From: Paenibacillus sp. 32O-W
GTDB taxonomy: Bacteria > Bacillota > Bacilli > Paenibacillales > NBRC-103111
Direction of reading: 5' to 3'
NCBI RefSeq assembly: GCF_007679495.1
Contig: NZ_VEGP01000005.1
Span: 80,553 to 144,552, forward strand
DNA length: 64,000 nt
Below the pieces are notes generated by a model. That model was not told the origin of the DNA and made no database searches. It worked only from the letters and a program-made list of their open reading frames with translations. Both the position numbers and the translations under genes were made by a program. Shown piece by piece: positions 28,172 through 36,904 of the stretch (position 1 is its first letter; every line of letters begins with the position of its first letter).

Positions 28172-29017
28172 TCAGCCTTTGACCGCGCTGGAATAAGCTC
28201 CTTGAATAAAGTACCTTTGGAAGAAGACGAATACGGCCAGGATAGGAATCAAAGCAACCATCGTTCCGGCAGCAACCAGACGGGTATTGGTTACGAACGT
28301 TCCTTTCAATTTATAAAGTCCGATCGTCAGCGGGTAGAGCTTCTCATTTTCAAGAACCAGATATGGCCACAAGAAGTTGTTCCAGGAGCCAATGAAGCTC
28401 AATATCCCGAGAGTAGCCATCATTGGCAGCACCATCGGCATCAGGACTGACATCCAGATCCGCCATACACTGGCTCCGTCCATAATTGCGGATTCTTCAA
28501 TTTCTTTCGGAATCCCAAGAAAGGCCTGCCTCATCAGGAAAATTCCGAAGGCGGATACCGCTCCCGGTATAATAACTCCCGCAAAGCTTCCAATTAGGTT
28601 CAGCTTATTCAGAATGAGGTAAACCGGAATCATCGTTACTTCTCCGGGAATCATCATCGTGGCGATAATCAACAGAAAGATGAAGTTCCTGCCTTTAAAC
28701 CTCATTCTGGCTAGCGGAAACGCAGCCAAGGAACAGAAAATCAGCGGAAGTAGAACCCCGAAGAATGCCAGAACGATACTGTTCCATAAATATAGGGGGA
28801 TGGGAAGGGAATTCCACACGGTCAAGTAATTTTCAAAGGTAAAGTTCTCGGGAATCAGCTTTGGCGGCATAGAAAAAATGGTTTCGTTCTGCCCTTTCAG
28901 CGAAGTCGAAAGCGTCCACAAGAAAGGAACGATCGTAATAATAGCCAGCAAAGTGAGAAAAAAATATGAAACCAGAGTATGAATAAATCTGCGTTTGGAA
29001 ATTTTAGGTTTGGCCAT
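28172..29017 (-). CDS. sugar-type ABC transporter permease (MalG/CUT1 family)
   Basis: The 281-residue protein has about six transmembrane segments and the inner-membrane component motif in its second half (EESAIMDGASVWRIWMSVLMP), which docks the ATPase. It forms the importer with the next gene and the lipoprotein at 29940. Six bases separate it from the upstream permease. RBS AAGGAGG precedes the ATG. CUT1 importers usually carry oligosaccharides or glycerol-phosphate; the substrate is not deducible here. Confidence 0.93.
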   Translation of the reverse strand: MAKPKISKRRFIHTLVSYFFLTLLAIITIVPFLWTLSTSLKGQNETIFSMPPKLIPENFTFENYLTVWNSLPIPLYLWNSIVLAFFGVLLPLIFCSLAAFPLARMRFKGRNFIFLLIIATMMIPGEVTMIPVYLILNKLNLIGSFAGVIIPGAVSAFGIFLMRQAFLGIPKEIEESAIMDGASVWRIWMSVLMPMVLPMMATLGILSFIGSWNNFLWPYLVLENEKLYPLTIGLYKLKGTFVTNTRLVAAGTMVALIPILAVFVFFQRYFIQGAYSSAVKG

Positions 29018-29023
29018 GACGGA

Positions 29024-29875
29024 TCAATCCTCCTTCTCTAACATGCTTCTGTTAATGATGGACAAGATCAGGATGACAGCAAACAGGATGAAAGAGATCG
29101 CACTGGCATAACCCATTTCCAAGTTGACAAACGCTTTCTCGAATACCATATAAACGACTGTAGTGGAGGCTTTGAGCGGGCCGCCCTCAGTCATAGTCAG
29201 CATCAGCGTAAATTCCTTAAAGGCGGACATCGTAGACATGACCGCAACGAAGAAAATAATCGGCCGCAGCAGAGGCAGAGTAATGGAAAAATGCTTGCGA
29301 AAGAATCCGGCCCCGTCCAATTCGGCCGCTTCGTACAAATCCTGGGAAACGGATTGCAGACCCGCTAAATAAAACAGCATATAATATCCGAGCCCTTGCC
29401 AGATGGTCACAATAGCCAGACTGGGCATAACCATGTTTTTGCTGGTCAGCCATTTCACAGGATCTAACCCGAACAGGCTCAAAATATAGTTAAAGATACC
29501 ATCGCTTTGGAACATCCATTGCCACAGAAATGCGGTAACGACTACCGAGACCAGAACAGGGAAATAGAAAACCAGCCGGTATATTTTAATTCCGATCAAT
29601 GCCTGGTTCACTAGGATTGCGACAAAAATCGGAAAGATAATCAAAGCCGGTGTTACTAAAATCCAATAGTAGAACGTGTTCTTCATCGCATTCCAGAAAT
29701 TAGCGTCTTTGAAAGCGGCGATATAGTTATCCACCCCTACCCATTGGGTAGGCTGAAAAATATTATAAGTGGTAAAACTCAAGAAAAAGGCCATAATAGC
29801 GGGAAGCAGGCTGAAGGTGAACAACAATAATAAGGTTGGGGTTAAGAAAAACCATGCATGTCTTGTTTTGTACAT
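29024..29875 (-). CDS. sugar-type ABC transporter permease (MalF/UgpA family)
   Basis: The 283-residue protein begins MYKTRHAWFFLTPTLLLL and has six predicted membrane helices with the loop motif YEAAELDGAGFFRKHFSITLP that contacts the ATPase. GGAGGTG precedes the ATG. It is the first of the paired permeases after the binding-protein gene. No ATPase gene is in the cluster, so a shared MsmX-like ATPase elsewhere is likely, as for many CUT1 systems in Firmicutes. Confidence 0.93.
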   Translation of the reverse strand: MYKTRHAWFFLTPTLLLLFTFSLLPAIMAFFLSFTTYNIFQPTQWVGVDNYIAAFKDANFWNAMKNTFYYWILVTPALIIFPIFVAILVNQALIGIKIYRLVFYFPVLVSVVVTAFLWQWMFQSDGIFNYILSLFGLDPVKWLTSKNMVMPSLAIVTIWQGLGYYMLFYLAGLQSVSQDLYEAAELDGAGFFRKHFSITLPLLRPIIFFVAVMSTMSAFKEFTLMLTMTEGGPLKASTTVVYMVFEKAFVNLEMGYASAISFILFAVILILSIINRSMLEKED

Positions 29876-29895
29876 TAGGACACCTCCGGAAAAGA

Positions 29896-29928
29896 TTCAT
29901 CTAGCTGTGCCAAGCACAGCTAGATGAA
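29896..29928. terminator. perfect 15-bp inverted repeat between binding protein and permease genes
   Basis: TTCATCTAGCTGTGC and its exact complement are separated by three bases, in the 64-base gap between the solute-binding protein and permease genes. On the minus strand it is followed by TCTTTTCC. It may terminate part of the transcripts or protect the 5' message, so that the binding protein is made in excess over the permeases. Confidence 0.75.
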
Positions 29929-29939
29929 CAAAACTGCTC

Positions 29940-31235
29940 TTATTGGTTTAACAAACGGTTCACTTCAGCCTCCGCATCCGCAACTGCTTGAGCGGGATCT
30001 TTTCCTTCCAGCAATACTCTGTGGAACTCTTCGTTGATCGTTTTGTTAATCTGGCTTACATTTTCTACAGGCGCCAGCATATCAACGGATTTTTCAAGCT
30101 GCTGCGCTGCAAGGAATCTGCCTCTTTCCGAAGGATCTTCGGAATTCTCTCCCTCAGTAAAGAATGGATCTTTAGCCGCTTCTTTAACGGAAGGAAGAAT
30201 AGCGACAATTTTGGCGAAGGCCAGTTGGTTCTCGGCATTCGTAATAAATTGAGCGAATTTGGCCGCTTCTTCCTTATGTTTGCTCTTCTCGGAAACGGCA
30301 ATATTCATAATGGCAACGTGAGATTCTCCTGTGGAGCCTACCAAGTTGGTAGCCGCTGCGGATTTATTATATACTTCTGGAGACAAGTCATTGATTTGGC
30401 GGAACAATTGCGGTCCGGTTTGCCAGAAGGCTAATTTTTCCTGAGCGTACCATTCCGGAATTTTAGCTTGTCCCAACAAAATTTCTTCAGGAATTAATCC
30501 TGCGTCATATCTTTCTTTAAATTTCTTGAAAATCTCTACTGTCTCCGGTTTGTTGAAGGCGGCCGATTTGAAATCGTCGCTGACGATGTTGATACCGTAT
30601 CTAGGCAGGTATAAATGAATATCTTTAATGGAATGTCCATAGAACCCGGTAACTTCTTTAATGGCCGCAGACATTTCCCATGCTTCCTCTTCCGTTGCCG
30701 GCGGATGATCAAATCCAGCCTTGGCCAGCAGTTCTTTGTTATAAAGAATAACGGCATTGGAGAGATACCATGGCAGTGCGTAGGTAACTCCTTCGAATTG
30801 CCCGGAAGTCCATACTCCTTCGAAGAAGTCTTTCTTCGCATCCGGCAGCAGTTCGTCAATATTCGCTACTGCACCGAGCGCCGACAGCTTCTTCAAGAAA
30901 TCCGTGTTCAGGTTGAGCACGTCCGCAAGCTGCCCGGAAGCGGCTGCAGTAAGCGTTCTTTGTTCCACATTATCGAACGGAATATCCTGCCATTCAACCT
31001 TGACTCCCGGATTTTGTTCCTCGAATGCTTTGATAACCCCATTGATGTAGTCATCGAAGGTCGGGCTTAGCGAAATCGTCCAAAACGTTATCTTTTTCTC
31101 ACCGGCTGCCGCTCCCTTGTCCCCGTCTCCCGGTTTCGAAGAACCTTCTCCTCCGCCACCGCCGCCGCAAGCGCTAACAAGCATGACGAGTGCAAGCAAC
31201 ATTACGAGCCATTTTCCCTTTTTTAATACCAACAC
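29940..31235 (-). CDS. extracellular solute-binding lipoprotein (family 1)
   Basis: The 431-residue protein has a lipoprotein signal peptide with lipobox MLVSACGG, then a Gly/Ser spacer and a mature domain of the SBP_bac_1 type (TFWTISLSPTFDDYINGVIKAFEEQ). It would capture the substrate outside the cell for the downstream permeases. The start is GTG 31235 behind AGGGGG. A catabolite-repression-like site at 31275-31288 lies 40 bases upstream. Ligand unknown. Confidence 0.93.
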   Translation of the reverse strand: MLVLKKGKWLVMLLALVMLVSACGGGGGGEGSSKPGDGDKGAAAGEKKITFWTISLSPTFDDYINGVIKAFEEQNPGVKVEWQDIPFDNVEQRTLTAAASGQLADVLNLNTDFLKKLSALGAVANIDELLPDAKKDFFEGVWTSGQFEGVTYALPWYLSNAVILYNKELLAKAGFDHPPATEEEAWEMSAAIKEVTGFYGHSIKDIHLYLPRYGINIVSDDFKSAAFNKPETVEIFKKFKERYDAGLIPEEILLGQAKIPEWYAQEKLAFWQTGPQLFRQINDLSPEVYNKSAAATNLVGSTGESHVAIMNIAVSEKSKHKEEAAKFAQFITNAENQLAFAKIVAILPSVKEAAKDPFFTEGENSEDPSERGRFLAAQQLEKSVDMLAPVENVSQINKTINEEFHRVLLEGKDPAQAVADAEAEVNRLLNQ

Positions 31236-31274
31236 TGTTTCCCCCTTTTTATTTAGGCCATGTTCTAGTTGTTC

Positions 31275-31288
31275 TGAAACCGATTACT
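31275..31288. promoter_or_regulatory. candidate cre site (CcpA operator)
   Basis: TGAAACCGATTACT fits the cre consensus TGWAANCGNTNNCW at every fixed position. It lies between the candidate promoter and the binding-protein gene start, so CcpA bound there would block elongation. Catabolite repression of a sugar importer would be expected. Confidence 0.6.
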
Positions 31289-31361
31289 TATTGGTTCCAG
31301 TTGATCAGATGGAAATTTATTCCACCGAATCATAACTATTTGAAAAATACCTCCTCCTTAT

Positions 31362-31389
31362 ATAATATCCGATAATTAAAATACTGCAA
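31362..31389 (-). promoter_or_regulatory. candidate promoter of the ABC importer operon
   Basis: TTGCAG (31384-31389) and TATTAT (31362-31367) are spaced 16 bases apart. A strong Shine-Dalgarno AAGGAGGAGG (31350-31359) follows but has no normal start within range. An ATG at 31333, 16 bases on, opens a 22-codon frame ending at 31265 that overlaps the cre site. It could be a leader peptide. The -35 is weak. Confidence 0.4.
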
Positions 31390-31517
31390 TGACTTTATAT
31401 TAATTTTTATTGCCAACTTTATTAGAAATGCTTTTATTTAAGTATATAAGAACAAAGTCCTTAAAAGCGACCTCCTAATACCGGAAAATGCATCACCAAA
31501 AAAAGCCTAATCCATAC

Positions 31518-31564
31518 AAAAAAACCATCTACTTGCCTCCGGCAAATCCGAGGAAGTACATGGT
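31518..31564 (-). terminator. terminator of the ylxM-ffh-rpsP-rimM-trmD operon
   Basis: On the minus strand ACCATGTACTTCCTC pairs with GAGGCAAGTAGATGGT (one bulge and one mismatch) and is followed by T7. It lies 120 bases after the trmD stop. The stretch from 31390 to 31517 holds nothing I recognise. Confidence 0.85.
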
Positions 31565-31684
31565 ATGCAGCCGTCTGGTGCTCTATTCACCGTGGCTTGT
31601 AGGACTTTTTTGACAAAGATCCCTTTTGGACGGGACAGGAAGGCTTCCTTGGTCTATTCCGTACGGAGCGGCGGCAGCTATGCC

Positions 31685-32422
31685 TTATTCGCGGCTCGCT
31701 TCCCACTCCTTTATCCAATCTTTTTCCTCCTTGGTAAGAGGAATCTTGTCCAACAATTCAGGACGACGCAGAAAGGTCCGGTGCAGAGACTGCTGTCTCC
31801 GCCACTTGTCAATGTTTCCGTGATGTCCGGAGAGCAGGACTTCCGGAACCTCCCAATCTCGAAACTTGGCAGGCCTCGTGTAATGAGGATATTCCAGTAA
31901 TCCCGTACTGAAAGAATCGGTTACGGCAGAGCTTTCATTCCCGAGCACCCCTGGAAGAAGCCTAGTCACACAATCGATGACTGCCATGGCCGGAATCTCT
32001 CCGCCGGTTAGCACATAATCGCCTATGGACAGCTCATCGGTGACCAAATAGCGGCGAATTCTTTCGTCGTAACCCTCATAATGACCGCAAATAAAAATAA
32101 GATGCTCTTCGGCCGCCAGCTCCTCCGCTTTACGCTGGGTGAACGTCTCCCCTTGAGGACACATCAGAATGACGCGCGGCTGAGATTGCAATCCGGCCAT
32201 CCGTTCTTCCACAGCGGCAAAGATAGGCTCCGGCTTCAGCACCATTCCTCCCCCGCCGCCGTAGGGGTAGTCATCCACCGTATTATGCTTGTTGTTGGCG
32301 TAATCGCGGAAATTGATCGTCCGGAAGGAGACAATCCCTTTCTCCCGAGCTTTGCCCAGTATGCTTGACCCGAATACGCCCTCGAACATTTCCGGAAACA
32401 ACGTCAGAACATCTATATTCAT
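31685..32422 (-). CDS. trmD: tRNA (guanine-37-N1)-methyltransferase
   Basis: TrmD makes m1G37 next to the anticodon and prevents +1 frameshifting. The 245-residue protein is a SPOUT knot enzyme: [32 protein letters not shown], the AdoMet knot [11 protein letters not shown] and [11 protein letters not shown], and [15 protein letters not shown] [15 protein letters not shown]. It starts one base after the rimM stop. Confidence 0.98.
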   Translation of the reverse strand: MNIDVLTLFPEMFEGVFGSSILGKAREKGIVSFRTINFRDYANNKHNTVDDYPYGGGGGMVLKPEPIFAAVEERMAGLQSQPRVILMCPQGETFTQRKAEELAAEEHLIFICGHYEGYDERIRRYLVTDELSIGDYVLTGGEIPAMAVIDCVTRLLPGVLGNESSAVTDSFSTGLLEYPHYTRPAKFRDWEVPEVLLSGHHGNIDKWRRQQSLHRTFLRRPELLDKIPLTKEEKDWIKEWEASRE

Positions 32423-32423
32423 T

Positions 32424-32945
32424 CTAATCCATCATACCTTCCATCACACGGATCGTGACCCTCTTGCCGGCCACATCGACATTTATCAAGACATCATCAA
32501 TAACGGGCACAAGGACCGGTTTGCCTTGGGGACGGTTTACCACCCACACATCGTTGGCTCCGGGAGACAAGATTTCACCTATCATTCCCAAAACCTCCCC
32601 TTCCTCCGTCTGAACCGTGCATCCGATGATTTGATGATAATAATATTCTCCTTCTTCGAGCTCAACCAGATCCTCTTCCGTTACTTTAAGCATCCAACCT
32701 TTATATTTCTCCACTTGATTAATATCATCCAGACCGGAAAATTTAACGAGATAGACGTTTTTCTGAGGACGCCCGGATTCGACAATGACAGGCACCCGTG
32801 TTTTCATCTCTGCATCGGTGAGCACCAATCGGCTTCCTTTGCGAAAACGAATGTCGGGAAAATCGGTTTGGGGGACGACTTTCAGTTCCCCTCGAATGCC
32901 ATGTGTATTAACGATTTTTCCCACGTTAAACAATTTTCCACTCAT
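32424..32945 (-). CDS. rimM: ribosome maturation factor RimM
   Basis: RimM assists 30S head maturation by binding S19. The 173-residue protein has the N-terminal barrel ([18 protein letters not shown]) and the C-terminal PRC barrel ([37 protein letters not shown]). It is in the usual rpsP-khpA-rimM-trmD order. Confidence 0.97.
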   Translation of the reverse strand: MSGKLFNVGKIVNTHGIRGELKVVPQTDFPDIRFRKGSRLVLTDAEMKTRVPVIVESGRPQKNVYLVKFSGLDDINQVEKYKGWMLKVTEEDLVELEEGEYYYHQIIGCTVQTEEGEVLGMIGEILSPGANDVWVVNRPQGKPVLVPVIDDVLINVDVAGKRVTIRVMEGMMD

Positions 32946-33025
32946 GAATGACCTCCATAATATTGGATTAGGAAGATACGGGAAAAGGGCTAGGTGACCC
33001 TACCCCTTTAATCCGTTCGCTTCCG

Positions 33026-33256
33026 TCAGGAGACAATCTCCACCGAAACGCGCTTATTCTCTTTAACTGCTGCCGATGTTACTACGGTCCGCAGCGCTTT
33101 GGCAATGCGCCCCTGCTTGCCGATCACCTTACCGACATCGGAAGGATGAACCGTAAGCTCATAAACGGTCGCATGCTCTTGTTCCACCACATTCACCTGA
33201 ACTTCTTCCGGATGATCGACCAGTGCTTTAGCTATGACGGATATCAGATCCCTCAT
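33026..33256 (-). CDS. khpA: KH-domain RNA-binding protein KhpA (YlqC)
   Basis: KhpA is a small KH-domain protein that pairs with KhpB/EloR in RNA binding and cell elongation control. The product is 76 residues from ATG 33256, seven bases after GGAGG. The longest frame extends 41 codons further upstream into rpsP, which is not credible. The KH signature VGKVIGKQGRIAKALR is intact. Between rpsP and rimM. Confidence 0.95.
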   Translation of the reverse strand: MRDLISVIAKALVDHPEEVQVNVVEQEHATVYELTVHPSDVGKVIGKQGRIAKALRTVVTSAAVKENKRVSVEIVS

Positions 33257-33279
33257 GATAACCCTCCGAACAGACGGAA

Positions 33280-33552
33280 TTATTTTTGATGCCGAAGCTC
33301 GTGGAATTTGGTCATAATACCAGCTTTGCTGAACAAGCTGCGAACGGTATCGGAAGCTTGTGCCCCGTTCTGGAGCCATTTCAATGCTTTCTCTTCGTCA
33401 ATCTTAACGTCTGCAGGTTGAGTCAGAGGGTTGTAAGTACCGATCTCTTCGATAAAACGGCCATCACGAGGAGAGCGAGAGTCGGAAACAACCAAACGGT
33501 AAAAAGGAGCTTTGTGAGCACCCATCCGCTTCAAACGAATACGAACTGCCAT
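33280..33552 (-). CDS. rpsP: 30S ribosomal protein S16
   Basis: S16 is an early 30S assembly protein. The 90-residue product has the family opening [40 protein letters not shown] and the C-terminal region [19 protein letters not shown]. It follows ffh by 48 bases. Confidence 0.98.
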   Translation of the reverse strand: MAVRIRLKRMGAHKAPFYRLVVSDSRSPRDGRFIEEIGTYNPLTQPADVKIDEEKALKWLQNGAQASDTVRSLFSKAGIMTKFHELRHQK

Positions 33553-33600
33553 GGATCAATTCACCTCCTTACAAGATTTCCGGGCTGCGCCGGCGGTTAT

Positions 33601-34965
33601 TTAGCCGAAGGGGAACTTGAAGCCTTTACCCAATTTCCCTTTCAAGCCTTTGCCGCCCTTGCCTCCCATCATGCCGGAAAATTGCTTCATCATCTTGCGC
33701 ATATCTTCAAATTGCTTAATTAATCGGTTAACCTCCTGAATGGAGTTTCCGCTGCCGAGAGCAATTCTTTTGCGCCGGCTGGCATTAAGCAATTCCGGTT
33801 TACGCTTCTCTTCGGTCGTCATCGATTTGACGATCGCGAGTGTGCGGGCCATTTTTTTATCATCGATCTTGAAATCCTTCATACCCTTCATTTTGTTCAT
33901 TCCGGGTATCATTTCAAGAAGCTGGTCCAAAGGTCCGAGCTTCTTCATCTGCTCCATCTGCTCCAGGAAATCTTCGAAGGTAAACTCCGCATTGCGGAGC
34001 TTCTTCTCCATTTCTTTCGCTTTCTCTTCATCAATGCTGGAACGGGCCTTCTCGATCAAGGTGAGCATATCGCCCATTCCCAAAATCCTCGAAGCCATCC
34101 GGTCCGGATGGAAAGGCTCCAGAGCATCGATCTTCTCGCCCAATGCGGCGAATTTGATCGGGCATCCCGTTACTGCCTTAACGGAAATGGCCGCCCCGCC
34201 GCGGGTATCTCCGTCAAGCTTGGACAGAACAACACCGGTCAATTCCAACTGCTTGTGGAAGCTCTCTGCTACATTCACCGCATCCTGGCCGGTCATGGCG
34301 TCAACGACCAGCAGAATCTCATGCGGCTGAACCTCCGCCACAATCTGCTTCAGCTCGTCCATTAATTGTTCGTCGATATGCAGACGTCCGGCCGTATCGA
34401 TCAGGACGTAGTCGTTGCCGTTCTCCTTGGCATGAGCGAGCGCCGACTTGGCGATCTCCACCGGGCTGACCTGGTCTCCCATCGTAAATACCGGAGCCTT
34501 GATCTGATCTCCCAATACCTGAAGCTGTTTAATGGCGGCGGGACGATAGATATCACAAGCTACCAACAGCGGGCGGTGATTCTGCTTCTGCAGAAGCTTC
34601 GCCAGCTTGCCGGTTGTCGTCGTCTTCCCGGCCCCTTGCAGTCCGGCCATCATGATGACGGTCGGCGGCTTATTCGCCTTGGCCAGTTTGCTCTGGGTTC
34701 CGCCCATCAGCTCGGTCAACTCTTTATTGACGATTTCAACAACGACCATTCCGGGCGTAAAGCTCTTGAGCACTTCTTGTCCCACGGCCCGTTCCTTAAT
34801 TTTGGCGATAAACTCCTTAACGACCTTGAAGTTGACATCGGCCTCCAGAAGCGCCAGCCGTACCTCGCGCAGTGCCTCATTCACATCGTCTTCCGACAGC
34901 TTCCCCTTGCCTCTCAGCTTACCGAACACATTCTGAAGCCTGGTAGTTAACCCTTCAAATGCCAT
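33601..34965 (-). CDS. ffh: signal recognition particle protein Ffh
   Basis: Ffh binds SRP RNA and signal sequences and delivers ribosomes to FtsY. The 454-residue product has the NG GTPase domain (GLQGAGKTTTTGKLA, DTAGRL) and a Met-rich M domain (MIPGMNKMKGM) with the GSGNSIQEVNRLIKQFEDMRKMMKQ helix and a Gly/Lys-rich tail. It follows ylxM, as in B. subtilis. Confidence 0.98.
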   Translation of the reverse strand: MAFEGLTTRLQNVFGKLRGKGKLSEDDVNEALREVRLALLEADVNFKVVKEFIAKIKERAVGQEVLKSFTPGMVVVEIVNKELTELMGGTQSKLAKANKPPTVIMMAGLQGAGKTTTTGKLAKLLQKQNHRPLLVACDIYRPAAIKQLQVLGDQIKAPVFTMGDQVSPVEIAKSALAHAKENGNDYVLIDTAGRLHIDEQLMDELKQIVAEVQPHEILLVVDAMTGQDAVNVAESFHKQLELTGVVLSKLDGDTRGGAAISVKAVTGCPIKFAALGEKIDALEPFHPDRMASRILGMGDMLTLIEKARSSIDEEKAKEMEKKLRNAEFTFEDFLEQMEQMKKLGPLDQLLEMIPGMNKMKGMKDFKIDDKKMARTLAIVKSMTTEEKRKPELLNASRRKRIALGSGNSIQEVNRLIKQFEDMRKMMKQFSGMMGGKGGKGLKGKLGKGFKFPFG

Positions 34966-35037
34966 TTACGCCACCTCCTGACCTTATACCGCTCGAATCT
35001 ATGTTTTTAACTACTCTTAATATCCAATATTACATGA

Positions 35038-35388
35038 TCAGTCGACAAGACGCATCTTCTCCAGCAAAGGTGCCGCCTTGATCCGAAGATCGGGGCTCGC
35101 CTCGCCCAGAAGGTCTTCCAGACGGCTCAGGCAATCCGTTCGCTGCTCATGCTTCGCCAGAAGCCGCAGCTTCCGCTCGTACTCCTCCAGCATCAGCTCT
35201 GCTCGCTTGATATGTTCATATACCGCTTGCCTGCTGATAGAAAATTCGGAAGCAATCTCTCCAAGCGAATAATCGTCATGGAAATAACAGGACAAAAATG
35301 TTCTCTGCTTCTCCGTCAGAAGCTCCGAATAAAAATCAAACAACAGGTTGATCCGGTTTGTCTTCTCCAGCATCGGATGCTCGGGCAT
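35038..35388 (-). CDS. ylxM: YlxM-type putative helix-turn-helix SRP-associated protein
   Basis: YlxM accompanies ffh in Firmicutes and is thought to modulate SRP. The product is 117 residues from ATG 35388, or 112 from the internal Met corresponding to B. subtilis YlxM. It shows [15 protein letters not shown] and the helix-turn-helix [21 protein letters not shown]. The open frame runs 49 codons further upstream across the promoter at 35432-35460 and is not credible. RBS GGGGGTGG. Confidence 0.93.
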   Translation of the reverse strand: MPEHPMLEKTNRINLLFDFYSELLTEKQRTFLSCYFHDDYSLGEIASEFSISRQAVYEHIKRAELMLEEYERKLRLLAKHEQRTDCLSRLEDLLGEASPDLRIKAAPLLEKMRLVD

Positions 35389-35431
35389 GCTTCCACCCCC
35401 GTCAAGGAAAAACACTTTACACACTTTGCTT

Positions 35432-35460
35432 ATTGTAACCGACCCGTTTATTGTTGTCAA
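35432..35460 (-). promoter_or_regulatory. sigma-A promoter of ylxM-ffh operon
   Basis: The minus strand has TTGACA (35455-35460) and TACAAT (35432-35437) with a 17-base spacer. It lies about 45 bases upstream of the ylxM start. Confidence 0.85.
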
Positions 35461-35675
35461 GCGAATAACCTTGACAGCCATCCCATTCTGCATCCGGTAC
35501 CTGAATTGTCCCGCAGCCGTCGACCGTGGCGGCATCCTCCGCCTCAGTTTTCGTGTGGAATTCGGTTTACCGATCCCTTCCGTTTGTATTCTTTTGCCAA
35601 TTTATGATTTAACGGATAAATCCCCCTTCTCATAACAAAATAATAGAATATGAAAAACATCGGAGGGAAGAAACT

Positions 35676-36809
35676 ATGAAGCGCCGCCATCTGTATCTAT
35701 TTGCACTTAGCTTGCTGCTCATCGTTGTTTACGGATGCGGTATCGGCAGGGAAAAGGAAAACAGTTCGCAGCCATTCGGACCGGATACGACGGATTCGCT
35801 CATATCCAAAGTCGAACAGAACTATGAACGGACACAAGAGCAGGCCGTTCTTCCCAAACTGCCCGCAGCCTCTCCCGTTACGGAGAAACCGGCAGATCCC
35901 GCTCCGCCCGTAACTGAACCGCCGAAACCTTCAGCCGGCGACAAGGAGAACCGTTCATCGGCTGAACCGGAAGCATCGCCGTCTGTACGGGAGCAGCCCC
36001 CCGTTCCTGCAGCGCAAGCTCCTCAACCGTCAGAGCCGGACAAGCATAAGGAGAAACCTAAATTAAACAAGCCTAAGCCTTTGCCCAAGCAGTCCGGGGA
36101 GATCGCGGCCGGAAAAAAAACGACCCGACAATCCTCGGGCACGTCATCTCAACTGACCTTGTCCGAGTTAAGGGCTAAATATCCCGATTCCTTTCGGCTC
36201 AAAGGCTCTTCCAAAGGAAAGAAGGTCGCTCTGACCTTCGACGACGGACCGGACCAAAGATTCACTCCGCAAGTATTGGATGTTCTAAAGAAGTACAATG
36301 TCAAAGCCACCTTCTTTCTGGTCGGCTATCGGGCGGAGGCCAATCCGGCAGTCGTGAAACGAATTGCTAAGGAAGGACATGTCATAGGAAACCACTCCTA
36401 CAATCACCCGAATTTTCCTAAGCTGCCGGTCACCGTCTTTGAACAGCAAATCAACCGGACCCAGAACATTCTCAACCGTCTGATCGGCTATGAACCGAAA
36501 TTTATACGCCCTCCCTACGGAGCGATAAATGAAGAACAGCTTCAATGGGCGATTAAGAATCAATTTCTGATTGTCAATTGGGATGTGGATTCGTTGGATT
36601 GGAAAGGGCTTGACGCCAAACAGGTTTCCGCCAATATTCTTAATCATGCACATGCGGGAGCCATTATCCTTCAGCATTCCGCAGGAGGCAACGGCCAGAA
36701 CCTTTCGGGAACTGTCAAGGCCCTTCCCGGAATTATCGAGAAGCTGCAGGCGGACGGGTATGAGCTCGTTACGATTCCCCAGCTGCTGAACATGTCCAAG
36801 AGCAAATAG
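35676..36809 (+). CDS. lipid-anchored polysaccharide deacetylase
   Basis: The 377-residue product has a lipoprotein signal peptide (LLLIVVYGC lipobox, Cys near 21), a Pro/Lys/Glu-rich linker (about 50-165) that spans the wall, and a NodB-type carbohydrate esterase family 4 domain (about 185-375). The catalytic motifs are intact: TFDDGPD, GNHSYNHPN, RPPYG, VDSLDW and IILQHS. It would remove N-acetyl groups from peptidoglycan or a related polymer. RBS GGAGGG precedes the ATG. It stands alone on the plus strand, between ylxM and a 3D-domain gene. Confidence 0.92.
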   Translation: MKRRHLYLFALSLLLIVVYGCGIGREKENSSQPFGPDTTDSLISKVEQNYERTQEQAVLPKLPAASPVTEKPADPAPPVTEPPKPSAGDKENRSSAEPEASPSVREQPPVPAAQAPQPSEPDKHKEKPKLNKPKPLPKQSGEIAAGKKTTRQSSGTSSQLTLSELRAKYPDSFRLKGSSKGKKVALTFDDGPDQRFTPQVLDVLKKYNVKATFFLVGYRAEANPAVVKRIAKEGHVIGNHSYNHPNFPKLPVTVFEQQINRTQNILNRLIGYEPKFIRPPYGAINEEQLQWAIKNQFLIVNWDVDSLDWKGLDAKQVSANILNHAHAGAIILQHSAGGNGQNLSGTVKALPGIIEKLQADGYELVTIPQLLNMSKSK

Positions 36810-36863
36810 TCCGGACTTCCGTCGGATAACCACACTTTTCAATGATATGTACAGGAGCTATAG

Positions 36864-36902
36864 AAACAGCAGCCGGAAGAAGAAGGACTCCGGCTGCTGT
36901 TT
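36864..36902. terminator. bidirectional terminator between convergent genes
   Basis: A 13-bp stem AAACAGCAGCCGG/CCGGCTGCTGTTT with a 13-base loop sits between the convergent deacetylase and 3D-domain genes and ends in TTT on both strands. Confidence 0.8.
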
Positions 36903-36904
36903 AC

